Of a stretch of DNA of 57,948 nucleotides, positions 1 through 8,662 are shown in pieces. Every line of letters starts with the position of its first letter. The first letter of the stretch is position 1. Below the pieces are notes generated by a model. The model saw only the letters and a program-made list of their open reading frames with translations. It had not been told where the DNA came from and did no database searches. A program made the position numbers and the translations under genes. Location of the stretch: contig CAZBBX010000012.1 in the NCBI GenBank assembly GCA_964490325.1, positions 1 through 57,948 on the forward strand. Direction: 5' to 3'. The DNA is from DAOPJM01 sp964490325. Its GTDB lineage: Bacteria; Bacillota; Clostridia; Christensenellales; CAG-138.

Positions 1-17
1 CTCGCGACAGCTTTTGT

Positions 18-46
18 ATCTTACCACCCTTCCTTCTCCCTGTCAA
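18..46 (-). promoter_or_regulatory. Leftward sigma-A promoter, probable rRNA operon P2
   Basis: Reading the minus strand, TTGACA (41-46) and TAAGAT (18-23) are separated by exactly 17 bases. Transcription would leave the window to the left after about ten bases. A second leftward promoter lies about 120 bp upstream. Two near-consensus promoters in tandem with no start codon between them are typical of rRNA operons. The rRNA genes themselves are outside the window, so the target is inferred. Confidence 0.6.
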
Positions 47-138
47 CACCTTTTTTTGAAATTTCTTGAGTTTTTTTATCGACCCAAGCATTTTCCCTAA
101 AGGCGCCGACCGAGGCTCTCCGAGCGGCGATAACCGAC

Positions 139-167
139 AGTATACGCCCTTCCGATCGCTTTTGCAA
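139..167 (-). promoter_or_regulatory. Leftward sigma-A promoter, probable rRNA operon P1
   Basis: On the minus strand TTGCAA (162-167) and TATACT (139-144) are 17 bases apart. It lies back to back with the alaS promoter and points out of the window. No open reading frame with a ribosome binding site follows on that strand, which suits an rRNA leader. Confidence 0.5.
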
Positions 168-207
168 GTACAAATCTGACAATTTTGGCAAAAGTTTTGT
201 CTGCGAA

Positions 208-236
208 TTGACAAGCCCCGCTTTTTCTACTATTAT
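208..236 (+). promoter_or_regulatory. alaS promoter
   Basis: TTGACA at 208-213 and TATTAT at 231-236 with a 17-base spacer, 58 bp before the alaS start. The remaining leader is too short for a T-box and no T-box motif is visible, so alaS appears to be transcribed constitutively. Confidence 0.75.
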
Positions 237-293
237 AAGTAAGCTACATTCGGGCGGCGCTGGATCGCCCGCAAAAAAGGAGTATTTTGATCT

Positions 294-2090
294 ATGCGTT
301 CTTTGACGAGCAAGGAGTTGCGTCAACTGTATTTGGACTTTTTTAAGAGCAAGGGGCACGCCGTCATTGCCAGTGCCTCCCTCATCCCTGAAAACGACCC
401 CACCGTGCTGTTCACCACCGCAGGCATGCATCCGTTGGTGCCCTATCTGATGGGTGAAAAGCACCCCGAGGGCAAGCGCCTGACCGACGTGCAAAAGTGC
501 GTGCGCACCGGCGACATCGACGAGGTGGGCGACAGTTCCCACTGCACCTTCTTTGAGATGCTGGGCAACTGGTCGCTGGGCGACTACTTTAAGCATGAGT
601 CCATTGCCTACAGCTGGGAGTTTCTGACGGACGAAAAGTGGCTGGGCATCCCCAAGGACAAGCTTTACTTCACCTGCTTTGAGGGCGATGCGGACTGTCC
701 CCGCGACACGGCGTCCTTTGATCGTTGGGTGGAGATGGGCGTTGAGCCCTCCCATATCGTATACCTGCCCAAGAAGCACAACTGGTGGGGTCCTGCGGGG
801 CAGACCGGTCCCTGCGGCCCCGATACGGAGATCTTCTACGACACGGGCAGAGCCGCCTGCGGTCCCGACTGCCATGCGGGCTGCGACTGCGGCAAGTATC
901 TGGAGATCTGGAACAACGTCTTTATGGAATACAATAAGGTAGGCGAAGGCCGCTTCGAGCCGCTTGCGCAGAAGAACGTGGACACGGGCATGGGGCTTGA
1001 CCGCACCGTGGCGACCCTGCAGGGTGTGGAGAGCGTCTTTGACACCGACGCCTTCTCCGACGTGATCGCGCAGATCGCCGAGCTGTCGGGCAAGGGCTAT
1101 CATGACAGCGACGAGACCGTCCGCGCCTTCCGCATCCTTGCCGACCACATTCGCTGCGCGACCTTCATCCTTGGCGACACCCGCGGCGTCACCCCCAGCA
1201 ATCTGGATCAAGGCTACATTCTGCGCCGCTTGATCCGCCGCAGCATCCGTTTTGCCATGCAGCTGGACATGCCTGAGCAGAGCCTCTCCCGCATCGCAAA
1301 GACCTTTATCAAGCAGTACGGTTCCTTCTATCCCGAGCTGATCGTCAACAGCGACAAGATCCTCTCGGAGCTTGACAAGGAGGAAGCGCGCTTTGCGCAC
1401 ACCCTCAAGAAGGGCATCCGCGAGTTCAACAAGCTGGTGCCGACCTTGGAGTCCCACAGGATCGACGGCGTGAACGCCTTCCACCTGTACGACACCTACG
1501 GCTTCCCCATCGAGTTTACCGTGGAGCTTGCCAAGGAGCAGGGCTTGACCGTGGACACCGAGGGCTTTGCCACCGCGTTCAAGGCGCATCAGGATCTGTC
1601 CCACGCGGGAGCGGAGCAGCGCTTTAAGGGTGGCTTGGCGGATCACACCGAGGCCACCAGCGAGCTGCACAGCGCCACGCATCTGCTGCAGGCGGCTCTG
1701 CGCTCCGTTTTGAAGGACGAAGGCATCGGTCAAAAGGGCAGCAACATCACCGCGGAGCGTTTGCGCTTCGACTTCAGCTTCCCCCGCAAGCTCACGCCTG
1801 AGGAGCTCAAGGCGGTCGAGGACAACGTGAACGCCGCCATCGGGGCGAACGTTCCCATCACCTGTGAGGAGATGACCGTCGAGGAGGCCAAGGCGCAGGG
1901 CGCCATCGGCCTGTTCGAGTCCCGCTACGGCGCGAAGGTCAAGGTCTACACCATGGGGAACTACTCCAAGGAGATCTGCGGCGGCCCCCATGCCAAGAGC
2001 ACGGGTGAGCTGGGACATTTCGTCATCAAAAAGGAGGAGGCCTCCTCTGCGGGCGTTCGCCGCATCAAGGCCGTTTTGATCCACGACTGA
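294..2090 (+). CDS. alaS: Alanyl-tRNA synthetase, compact form without C-Ala
   Basis: This cytoplasmic enzyme charges tRNA-Ala. The N-terminal class II catalytic core is clear: the stretch around TTAGMHPLVPYL, then FFEMLGNWSLGDYF, and GMGLDR near residue 235. The editing domain keeps HSATH near residue 460 and CGGPH near residue 563, the usual zinc/hydrolysis ligands. At 598 residues it is much shorter than the usual roughly 870. The FYxESGGQ beta-barrel that normally precedes HSATH is missing, and the protein stops right after the editing domain (AGVRRI), so the DHHA1/C-Ala part is absent. The ATG follows AAGGAG (277-282). A hairpin terminator follows. It could be the only AlaRS or a second copy; the complete motifs suggest it is active. 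Confidence 0.95.
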   Translation: MRSLTSKELRQLYLDFFKSKGHAVIASASLIPENDPTVLFTTAGMHPLVPYLMGEKHPEGKRLTDVQKCVRTGDIDEVGDSSHCTFFEMLGNWSLGDYFKHESIAYSWEFLTDEKWLGIPKDKLYFTCFEGDADCPRDTASFDRWVEMGVEPSHIVYLPKKHNWWGPAGQTGPCGPDTEIFYDTGRAACGPDCHAGCDCGKYLEIWNNVFMEYNKVGEGRFEPLAQKNVDTGMGLDRTVATLQGVESVFDTDAFSDVIAQIAELSGKGYHDSDETVRAFRILADHIRCATFILGDTRGVTPSNLDQGYILRRLIRRSIRFAMQLDMPEQSLSRIAKTFIKQYGSFYPELIVNSDKILSELDKEEARFAHTLKKGIREFNKLVPTLESHRIDGVNAFHLYDTYGFPIEFTVELAKEQGLTVDTEGFATAFKAHQDLSHAGAEQRFKGGLADHTEATSELHSATHLLQAALRSVLKDEGIGQKGSNITAERLRFDFSFPRKLTPEELKAVEDNVNAAIGANVPITCEEMTVEEAKAQGAIGLFESRYGAKVKVYTMGNYSKEICGGPHAKSTGELGHFVIKKEEASSAGVRRIKAVLIHD

Positions 2091-2100
2091 TCGAAGTGAA

Positions 2101-2136
2101 ACGGGGCCGCGGGGATACCGTGCGCCCCGTTTTTTG
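2101..2136 (+). terminator. alaS terminator
   Basis: A GC-rich stem (ACGGGGC at 2101-2107 pairing with GCCCCGT at 2124-2130) is followed by six T residues, ten bases after the alaS stop codon. Confidence 0.8.
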
Positions 2137-2150
2137 TTGGGAGGTGCGCT

Positions 2151-2879
2151 TTGACCGACTGGCTGCAGTATGAATGGGAATGGAAGGGCGCACGCGCCCT
2201 CTTTGCGGTGGATCTGCAATACTGGGAGCTGCTGCCCTCGCTGGCATACAGCAAGCTGGTGTTCGTCAACTGCTCCCCGCTGCGTCCCAATGCCGAACAA
2301 TTCACCCGCAAAGAGCAGCGCCGCATCGCCGCCTTGGAGAAGGAGCTGCGCGGCATCCTGCTGGACAGCGCCATCTTCGTGGGGAGCATCACGCTGTCAA
2401 ACGTGGTGCAGTTCTATTTCTATGCGCAGGACAACACCCTTTTGGAGCAGGTCAGCGTGTTGAGCCGCGCCGAAACAAAGCTGACGCTGCGCTACGGCAC
2501 CGTGACCGAGCCAAGATACTCCAGCTATTACCGCCTGCTCTTTCCCGACGACGCCAAGCTGCAATCCGTTGAAAACGCCCTGTTCATCCACGACGTCCAT
2601 CGCAAGGGCGTGGATCTGGACGCCGTGCGCCGCGTCCGCCTGAGCTTGGCCTTTCCCTCCCCCGAGCAGCGCCGCGCCTTCTTTGACGCCGTGCCGCAGG
2701 GAGGCTTTACCGTGGGCGGCAGCTATGAACGGGAGCATCCCTCCCACCCCTGCATCGCGGTGGTAACGGGCTTTTGCTGCCTACAGCTGCCTGCGCTGAA
2801 CCGCTTCACCGCTCGTGCCATACGAGCCGCCGTCCCCTTTGAGGGTATGCCCATCGATATCGACGCGGAGCTTGTGTAG
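2151..2879 (+). CDS. DUF695/RraB-like protein
   Basis: A 242-residue soluble protein with no signal peptide or membrane segment. The start is TTG at 2151, directly after GGGAGG. The N-terminal half (WLQYEWEWKGARALFAVD, then a run predicting effects of length and sign on beta strands) resembles DUF695. The C-terminal half (residues about 165-242) has the FPSPEQRRAFF...GGF layout seen in RraB-type RNase E inhibitor domains. The family call rests on general pattern only. It may be co-transcribed with alaS by read-through, but a terminator intervenes. Its cellular role is not established here. Confidence 0.45.
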   Translation: MTDWLQYEWEWKGARALFAVDLQYWELLPSLAYSKLVFVNCSPLRPNAEQFTRKEQRRIAALEKELRGILLDSAIFVGSITLSNVVQFYFYAQDNTLLEQVSVLSRAETKLTLRYGTVTEPRYSSYYRLLFPDDAKLQSVENALFIHDVHRKGVDLDAVRRVRLSLAFPSPEQRRAFFDAVPQGGFTVGGSYEREHPSHPCIAVVTGFCCLQLPALNRFTARAIRAAVPFEGMPIDIDAELV

Positions 2880-2909
2880 GGCCGCGGCCAGCATCCTGTC
2901 TTGGAATCA

Positions 2910-2952
2910 AAAAGCGCCTCTCCTCGCCCGATGGCAAGGGGAAGCGCTTATT
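2910..2952. terminator. Bidirectional terminator between convergent genes
   Basis: AAGCGC (2912-2917) pairs with GCGCTT (2944-2949), with flanking A- and T-rich ends, between the convergent genes ending at 2879 and 2967. Confidence 0.55.
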
Positions 2953-2966
2953 ACTTTTGTTCGATC

Positions 2967-4034
2967 TCAGCCCTCGGGGGTCTCGCTTGGCAGCGCATCG
3001 CCCACAGGTGTTGTTGTGATATAGATGATGTCGTTCAGTCTGCGCAGATTGACGTCAGAGGGCACGTTTATCACCTTCCCGTTGAAGCACAGCTGCGCGG
3101 CGCCACCGCCGTCCAGATTGTACGCGCTTACGCAGCCCAGATCCTTCATCAGCTGTGACAGCGACGCCAATGTTATCCCCACCGAATAACCCCTTTGGCG
3201 GCCATCCACCGTGACAAAGCAGTAGTGGCCCGGTTCATAGTAACCGATCACGGAGCGTGGGTTGCTGCCTCTGACGGTGCTTTTGAACTTTTCTTTGGTG
3301 TTGCCCTCCTCGTCCAGCAGGGAAGGGCCAAAGCAGAACACCTGCCAAGGATCGCTTGCAAGGATCTCCGCCTCGTTGAACTTGGTATAGCAGCGCATGC
3401 TCCCGTCCCTTGCGATGACGCAGATATCGCTGTTATTGCCCTCCTTTTTGTAGATCAGCTCTCCGTTCCGTATGCACAGGCCGTTTCGCACATGGTTGAT
3501 GGAGTCGCCGTTGATCGCCAGAATGGCGTTATGCTCCGCAGCGTTCTGCATGATCGTCGCCGAATAGGATCTGCGCGGCTCATCCCGATAGAAGCCGCTC
3601 CTAAGGCAGCTGAGGTCGTTGATATAGATGTCCGCTACAAAGTACGCCAGCGGACCGTCGCTGTAGGTGTTGTCGTTGTCTTGGTAGGCGGTGAGCGTGA
3701 TGCTCACAGCGGCCCCCGTAAAGCTCGTTTCCGTCAGGTGCTGGTGTCCCTTGTCCGTGAACTTGTCCGCATACGCGCCGCAAAGGTAGCCTTCGGGCGT
3801 GGGCGTGGGCGAAGGTGTAGGCGTTGGCGTTGGCGTCGGCGTAGGGGTGTGGGTGGGAGTGGGCGTCGGCGTGGGCGTGACCTCAACGACATCGTCCGCC
3901 TGCGGCGAAGGCTGCGCCGTATCGGCGCCCCCGATACTGCAGGCAGACAGCAGGAAAAGCAGCAGCAGTACGAGCACCGCAGCAGCCCTTTTCGCCGTGC
4001 TGTTTTTTGCGATCCCTTGTTTTTCCTTGCTCAA
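2967..4034 (-). CDS. Phosphodiester glycosidase (NAGPA)-domain lipoprotein
   Basis: A 355-residue exported lipoprotein. The signal segment AVLVLLLLFLLSAC ends in a lipobox cysteine at about residue 32. A long Thr-Pro repeat spacer (about residues 52-80) follows, then the globular domain. The domain shows AINGDSIN, a Pro/Gly-rich middle with GPSLLDEEG, RSVIGYYEPGHYCFVTVDGR and YNLDGGGAAQLCFNGKVIN, the pattern of the NAGPA/phosphodiester glycosidase family (DUF2233). Family members remove sugars or modify cell-surface glycans. The start is TTG at 4034 behind GGAGGAGAAGG. It appears to be a single gene. The substrate is unknown. Confidence 0.8.
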   Translation of the reverse strand: MSKEKQGIAKNSTAKRAAAVLVLLLLFLLSACSIGGADTAQPSPQADDVVEVTPTPTPTPTHTPTPTPTPTPTPSPTPTPEGYLCGAYADKFTDKGHQHLTETSFTGAAVSITLTAYQDNDNTYSDGPLAYFVADIYINDLSCLRSGFYRDEPRRSYSATIMQNAAEHNAILAINGDSINHVRNGLCIRNGELIYKKEGNNSDICVIARDGSMRCYTKFNEAEILASDPWQVFCFGPSLLDEEGNTKEKFKSTVRGSNPRSVIGYYEPGHYCFVTVDGRQRGYSVGITLASLSQLMKDLGCVSAYNLDGGGAAQLCFNGKVINVPSDVNLRRLNDIIYITTTPVGDALPSETPEG

Positions 4035-4128
4035 ATCCTTCTCCTCCGCAAGCCCAACTTGCCGCGAAAATTATCGTCGGCCTACAGCATACCACGTTTT
4101 AACTAAAAAAGCGCGGCCTTCCTGCATA

Positions 4129-4791
4129 TCATATGTGAATTTTTTTGTTTTGCAGGGGAAGCAGCAGCGCCGCTCCACGCGAGAGCAGCCGCTCCAGAAA
4201 ATGTGCCGCGACCGCCAAAAGGATACAGCCGCTTTTGAAAAACGCGAGCCCTATCCCCAGGGAAAATAGCAGCGAGGCAAGCCCCTCCAAGAAAAGACGC
4301 AGGGAAAAGCGCTCACGGGTAAGCAGAGCCTGCGCCGCAATGCCGCCGCACCAGACAAGCGCGTTGAGTACCACGCTCCACAGCGCCGCATGGGGAAGTT
4401 CCCAAATAAGAAGCAGCAGGTACAGAAAGTTTTGCAGCAGCAGCCGTTGGGGCAGCTCCATCAGCGAACCCGCCGCGGCTTGACCAAAAAGCTTGGCCAC
4501 GGTCGTTTGCTCCCCGCGATGCAAAAAGAAGGTCAGTCCCGCCGCCGCAAGAACGGCTGCCGAAGCGCCGATCCATACGGACGCGTCCCAAGGCGTTAAA
4601 AACGTGAAGCCGATGAGCGGACGAGGGGAGAGCAGAAACAGGGCAAGGACAAAGGGCAGGGAGGCAAGCGGAAAGAGCAACGCGCTCCCTCGTCCCTTGC
4701 ACAGGCGGCCAAGCAATGCTGCAGCTGCATACAGGACGCCCACAAGGACGATCCCGCAGAATAAAGCTGCGATAAGTAGGAGCGCGGTCAC
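4129..4791 (-). CDS. Polytopic membrane protein, possibly CPBP-like
   Basis: A 220-residue protein with about six hydrophobic segments covering nearly its whole length. ELPQR (about residue 112) and AHFLERLL near the C-terminus loosely recall the E-x-x-R and H-x-x-x-N motifs of CPBP (Abi) intramembrane proteases, but the motifs are incomplete. It follows the TetR gene by about 50 bp on the same strand, so it may be the regulator's target. Function unknown. Confidence 0.5.
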   Translation of the reverse strand: MTALLLIAALFCGIVLVGVLYAAAALLGRLCKGRGSALLFPLASLPFVLALFLLSPRPLIGFTFLTPWDASVWIGASAAVLAAAGLTFFLHRGEQTTVAKLFGQAAAGSLMELPQRLLLQNFLYLLLLIWELPHAALWSVVLNALVWCGGIAAQALLTRERFSLRLFLEGLASLLFSLGIGLAFFKSGCILLAVAAHFLERLLSRGAALLLPLQNKKIHI

Positions 4792-4839
4792 AAAACTATC
4801 CTTTCCAAACGAAACGCCGCCGTCGAAACGCCAAGACGC

Positions 4840-5394
4840 CTACTCGCCAAGCGGCAGATCCGCCGCATAGTGACGGGCAACGCCCGAAGCGGCGCGCTGC
4901 AAACGTCCCACGAACTCCTCGGGGCTGAGCAGGCAGCCGTCCCGCAGCCAGCGGATGATGGCTACGCGGAAGCCGTCCACAAAAAAACGCGCATAGAAGC
5001 CAAAGTCGCCGTCCGCCTCCGCAAAGGTCTGGCGGAAATAGGTCTCCGCCAGCGGCTCCATGGTCTGCCCGAAGTACTCGTCAAAGGAATTCTGTCCCTG
5101 CACGCGGAACGCGTTGATGTAAAAGCTGCGATTCGCGGCAAAGTAGCTGCAAAGCTCTTTAAGAAACGTCCAGCCGTCCAGATCCTCGCGCTCCATGATG
5201 ACGGACATGAACTCCGTAACAAAGATCCAGTTGACCAGATCGTACTTGTCCTTGAAATGATAGTAAAAGCCCTTTCTGCTCATCCCGCAGGCGTCGCAGA
5301 TCTCACCGACCGTGATCTTCTCAAGAGAGTGCGTTTGCATCAGACTGCGCAAAGCGCCTGCCAGAGCCTTCTTTGTGATGGTAGATTTGGACAT
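4840..5394 (-). CDS. TetR-family transcriptional regulator
   Basis: A 184-residue protein. Residues 5-50 form the TetR helix-turn-helix (TKKALAGALRSL, then ITVGEICDACGMSRKGFYYHFKDKYDLVNW), which matches the consensus closely. The C-terminal part is helical and of the type seen in DhaS-like TetR proteins. ATG at 5394 follows AGGAGGG. The next gene on the strand encodes a membrane protein. No operator was recognised. Confidence 0.88.
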   Translation of the reverse strand: MSKSTITKKALAGALRSLMQTHSLEKITVGEICDACGMSRKGFYYHFKDKYDLVNWIFVTEFMSVIMEREDLDGWTFLKELCSYFAANRSFYINAFRVQGQNSFDEYFGQTMEPLAETYFRQTFAEADGDFGFYARFFVDGFRVAIIRWLRDGCLLSPEEFVGRLQRAASGVARHYAADLPLGE

Positions 5395-5425
5395 GCAGAT
5401 CCCTCCTTTTTCTTAGTATAACAAA

Positions 5426-5452
5426 GCCCGACCTTTGTTGCAAGGCGGGCTG
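5426..5452 (-). terminator. Terminator downstream of the small lipoprotein
   Basis: On the minus strand AGCCCG...CGGGCT forms a stem followed by TTTGTT, between the lipoprotein stop (5497) and the TetR start. The stem is interrupted, so this is a moderate call. Confidence 0.45.
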
Positions 5453-5496
5453 TCCGCATAAATACGGTATATTTTCCAAATTTTGTGAAGGTGTTC

Positions 5497-6042
5497 CTAT
5501 TCCTCCGTTACGGGGAGGAAGGGGGTATCGATCTCGATGGTCAGATCCATCAGCTTTACGTCCACCTCGGTGAGGATCTCCGCATAGATGCGGTTCTCCC
5601 CCGCCTGCAGCACACAGTCCCCTTCGGCGGTATGGAGCTGTCCATAGCCGAACACCCGTCCCGCCTCGTCGCGAAAGACCACCCGCGCAGCGCCCACCAG
5701 CGCCTTGCCGTAGTGATTGGTACAGACGCCGTCCAGGAAGCTGTCCTCCTCGTACTCGTACACGCGCAGGTCGGAGAACACCAGATAGTAGGTGAAGTAG
5801 TGCGTGTCCGCATCGAAGATGGGGATGCCGTTGGCGTCGCAGGGGGCGGCGGAGCCCGTCACGGCGGGGATGAGCAGCGTCTGCTCGGGCTGCGCCGTCT
5901 CCGTGGGAAACGGACTGTCGCCGGGCGTAAGCAGCAGCAGCGTGTCCGTGGGCGCAGCTTCGTATAATACTGCCTCCTGCGTCACGCAGGAGCAGCAAAG
6001 AAGCAGGCCTATGAGAAGCGCCATACCTGCTGCGCGCCGCAT
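5497..6042 (-). CDS. Small lipoprotein of unknown function
   Basis: A 181-residue protein beginning MRRAAGMALLIGLLLCCSC, a signal peptide with lipobox. The rest is soluble, with a domain of mixed strands (FSDLRVYEYEEDSFLDG) and no recognised motif. The reading frame stays open upstream, but the ATG at 6042 is right: it overlaps the pncB stop as TGATG, indicating translational coupling, and it places the signal peptide at the N-terminus. No family was recognised. Confidence 0.75.
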   Translation of the reverse strand: MRRAAGMALLIGLLLCCSCVTQEAVLYEAAPTDTLLLLTPGDSPFPTETAQPEQTLLIPAVTGSAAPCDANGIPIFDADTHYFTYYLVFSDLRVYEYEEDSFLDGVCTNHYGKALVGAARVVFRDEAGRVFGYGQLHTAEGDCVLQAGENRIYAEILTEVDVKLMDLTIEIDTPFLPVTEE

Positions 6043-7478
6043 CAGCCCAGATGTTCGCGGATGAGCTTTTGCTTGAGCGAATACAGCTCGTCCGACAGGT
6101 CGACCTTGTAGATGTGCGGATTGAGCGGCCGCTTGTACTCGTCCCACATAGAGGCGATCTCGCTCTTTTCGTAGTCGCAGATCGTCTTCATGTCGGGCAG
6201 CTCGTACACCAGCTCGCCGTTAATGAAGATCGGTACCAGCAGCTCACGCAGGCGGTACTCCGTCAGCATCATGCGCTTGTAGGTCTGTTCGGGGTCGAAA
6301 AGGGTCAGCGGCTTGCTCTCGTCAAAGCGTTCGTGATCCAACGCGATCAGATCCGCAAGCGCCATGCCCTTCTTGTCGTAGATGCGATAAACCTTCTTGT
6401 AGCCGGGGTTTGTGACCTTGACGGGATTGTCGCTCAGCTTGATGCGCGGATAGATCACGCCGTCGATGACCTCGCCCGACAGCTTGTACACCCCGCCCAA
6501 CGCGGGATTGTCTCCCGCCGTTATCAGGCGCGTTCCCACGCCCCAGCTGTCGATACACGCGCCTTGGATCTTGAGGTCGCGTATGACGGACTCGTCCAGA
6601 TCGCTTGAAGCGCAGATGATGGCGTTGGGGAAGCCCGCCTCGTCCAGCATGACGCGGGCGCGCTTGCTCAGGTATGCCAAGTCACCGCTGTCCAAGCGGA
6701 TGCCCTTCGGCTCGAACCCGCGCTCCCGCAGCTCACGGAAAACCTTGATGGCGTTGGGCACGCCGCTGCGCAGCGTGTCGTAGGTGTCGACCAGCAGCAG
6801 GCAGGCCTGCGGAAAGACCTCCGCATAGGCGCGGAAGGCGCTGACCTCGTCGGGAAAGCTCATTACCCAGCTGTGGGAATGCGTGCCGCTGACGGGGATG
6901 TGGTACAGCTGCCCCGTGAGGACATTGCTGGTGGCGTCGCAGCCGCCGATGATCGCCGAACGCGCACCGTATACGCCTGCGTCAGGCCCTTGGGCGCGGC
7001 GAAGGCCAAACTCCATCACCGTGTCCTGCTTGGCGGCATAGCGCACCTTGCTGGCCTTGGTGGCGATCAGGGTCTGGTGGTTGATGAGCGTCAACAGCGC
7101 CGTCTCCACCAGCTGCGCCTGCATGATGGGCGCACGAACGCGCAAAAGCGGCTCCCCCGGGAACACGACCGTGCCCTCGGGCATGGCGTAGATCTCTCCC
7201 GTGAAGCGCAGAACTCGCAGCTGCTCTAAAAAGTCGTTGTCGAACAGCCCCAACGAGTCCAGGTAGCTAAGATCCTCGTCGGTGAAGTGCAGGTTGCGTA
7301 TGTAGGATACCGCGCTTTCCAAGCCCGCCATGACGGCGTAACTGGAATTTTGCAGCGGCCGAAAGAACACGTCAAAGATGCCCTCGTTCTTATCCATGCC
7401 CTTCTTGTGATACCCGTACATCATGGTCAGTTGGTACAGGTCGGTGAGCATGGTCAGATTGTCGGCAGCATTGTGCAT
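6042..7478 (-). CDS. pncB: Nicotinate phosphoribosyltransferase
   Basis: A 478-residue enzyme converting nicotinate and PRPP to nicotinate mononucleotide in NAD salvage. Diagnostic stretches are NLTMLTDLYQLTMMYGY at the N-terminus, FGLRRAQG, SGTHSHSWVMSF (region of the phosphorylated His) and GIRLDSGDLAYLSKRAR. Length and motif order fit the clostridial PncB type. It starts 5 bp after lgt and is coupled to the following lipoprotein gene. Confidence 0.95.
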   Translation of the reverse strand: MHNAADNLTMLTDLYQLTMMYGYHKKGMDKNEGIFDVFFRPLQNSSYAVMAGLESAVSYIRNLHFTDEDLSYLDSLGLFDNDFLEQLRVLRFTGEIYAMPEGTVVFPGEPLLRVRAPIMQAQLVETALLTLINHQTLIATKASKVRYAAKQDTVMEFGLRRAQGPDAGVYGARSAIIGGCDATSNVLTGQLYHIPVSGTHSHSWVMSFPDEVSAFRAYAEVFPQACLLLVDTYDTLRSGVPNAIKVFRELRERGFEPKGIRLDSGDLAYLSKRARVMLDEAGFPNAIICASSDLDESVIRDLKIQGACIDSWGVGTRLITAGDNPALGGVYKLSGEVIDGVIYPRIKLSDNPVKVTNPGYKKVYRIYDKKGMALADLIALDHERFDESKPLTLFDPEQTYKRMMLTEYRLRELLVPIFINGELVYELPDMKTICDYEKSEIASMWDEYKRPLNPHIYKVDLSDELYSLKQKLIREHLG

Positions 7479-7483
7479 GATGG

Positions 7484-8557
7484 TCAGTCCTCCTTGCGCG
7501 CTTCGGCGCCGTCCGCTTCGGGTGCGGACTTTGGTTCTGTTGTATCGGGATCCGCGGTCTCCTCGGTGGGAGCGGCTTCCTCGGCGGGCGCGGCATCCTC
7601 GGCGGGAGCGGCTTCCTCGGTGGGAGCGGCTTCCTCGGCGGGAGCGGCGTCCTCGGCGGGAGCGGCTTCCTCGGTGGGAGCGGTCTCCTCGGCGGGGGCG
7701 GTCTCCTCGGCGGGGGCAGCGTCCTCGGTGGGAGCGGTCTCTGCTGCGGCTTCCTTCGCCTCGGGAGCGGTCGGTTCCTCCTCAAAGGGTTCGCCGTTCA
7801 GGGCGGCTCGCGTCCTTTGCAGACGGCCTGTCGCCGCCGTGTATACGATGATCGCAAGCATGATGAGCAGCGACATCCACATGTTTGCCTTCATGCCCGC
7901 AAACATGACGCGTCCCTCGCGTCCCCATTCGATGAAGAACACGCCAAGCGCGTACAGGAAGAAGCCAAGGAAGAAGACGTCGCCCTTGGGCAGCTTTTTG
8001 CGCCGCATCCACAGCACGATCAAGAGGAAGAGGGCAAGGCAGAGGAGAAATTCAAAGAAGAAGCTGGCATAGTGGATGCTGCCGTCCTCCGCGAACATGG
8101 ACAGCGGGAACCACTGTGCAGAGCGGCTCGTGACCAAAGCGCCGTAGGCGTCGTGGTTGAAAAAGTCGCCCCAGCGTCCGATGCCCAGCGCCAGCAGCGC
8201 CCCCGGCGTCACGCAGTCCAAGGCCGCAAGCGGCGAGAGCTTTTTGCACTTTGCATAGACGATGGTCACAAGAAAGCTGATGAAGATCGCGCCAAAGAGC
8301 ATCATGCCGCCCTTGGAAAAATCGAAGTAGGCGGAGAAGGGGATGACGCCGAACGCGGCAGCCAGCAGTCTTGCTCCCAGCAGTCCCAGCGGCACGCAAA
8401 GGATGCAAAGATCCAGCGCCAAGTCGCGGATCAGCCCCATGCGCTTGGCGTTCCATTCCGTTACAACGACCGCGGCAAGAATGCCCACGGCATACAGCAG
8501 CGCATACCAATAGATCGGAAAAGATCCGATAGTAAAAGCGATCTCGTTAGGATCCAT
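7484..8557 (-). CDS. lgt: Prolipoprotein diacylglyceryl transferase family protein with acidic repeat tail
   Basis: A 357-residue membrane protein. Residues 1-245 are the seven-segment Lgt core: GSFPIYWYALLYAVGILA, KGGMMLFGA (81-90), GIGRWGDFFNHDAYG (125-139), a degenerate counterpart of HPTQLYE, and EWGREGR near 213. Lgt attaches diacylglycerol to lipobox cysteines. The usual His/Tyr of the GG..(H/Y)GG loop is Phe88, and the Asn of GRxGNFxN is Asp131. Residues about 255-357 are a repetitive Ala/Glu/Pro/Thr tail built on 18-bp units (EEAAPA, EETAPT). ATG at 8557 follows GGAGG. The lipoproteins in this window are its expected clients. Family certain; full activity uncertain. Confidence 0.85.
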   Translation of the reverse strand: MDPNEIAFTIGSFPIYWYALLYAVGILAAVVVTEWNAKRMGLIRDLALDLCILCVPLGLLGARLLAAAFGVIPFSAYFDFSKGGMMLFGAIFISFLVTIVYAKCKKLSPLAALDCVTPGALLALGIGRWGDFFNHDAYGALVTSRSAQWFPLSMFAEDGSIHYASFFFEFLLCLALFLLIVLWMRRKKLPKGDVFFLGFFLYALGVFFIEWGREGRVMFAGMKANMWMSLLIMLAIIVYTAATGRLQRTRAALNGEPFEEEPTAPEAKEAAAETAPTEDAAPAEETAPAEETAPTEEAAPAEDAAPAEEAAPTEEAAPAEDAAPAEEAAPTEETADPDTTEPKSAPEADGAEARKED

Positions 8558-8582
8558 ATACTAACCTCCAAACGTTTGTTCC

Positions 8583-8611
8583 AGTATACCGCAAACCGCC
8601 CGAAAAAGGAA
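8583..8611 (-). promoter_or_regulatory. Possible lgt promoter
   Basis: TATACT (8583-8588) is well formed; the -35 candidate TTCCTT (8606-8611) with a 17-base spacer is weak. It sits 25 bp upstream of the lgt start and would also serve pncB. Confidence 0.4.
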
Positions 8612-8662
8612 TAGCGCAAATGTGAAATAGCGGGGGCGTTTGCCATAAAACAGGCTGAAACC

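Noticed and set aside
200..293. T-box riboswitch for alaS
   Set aside because: No T-box sequence or antiterminator stem is visible and the leader after the promoter is under 60 bp.
21..2300. Very long minus-strand open frame (759 codons) opposite alaS
   Set aside because: It is a shadow of the alaS codons in a GC-rich gene; it has no ribosome site or family pattern, while the plus strand is a clear synthetase.
7390..7851. Pro/Arg-rich frames opposite the lgt tail
   Set aside because: They mirror the Ala/Glu/Pro/Thr repeat of lgt and have no start signal.
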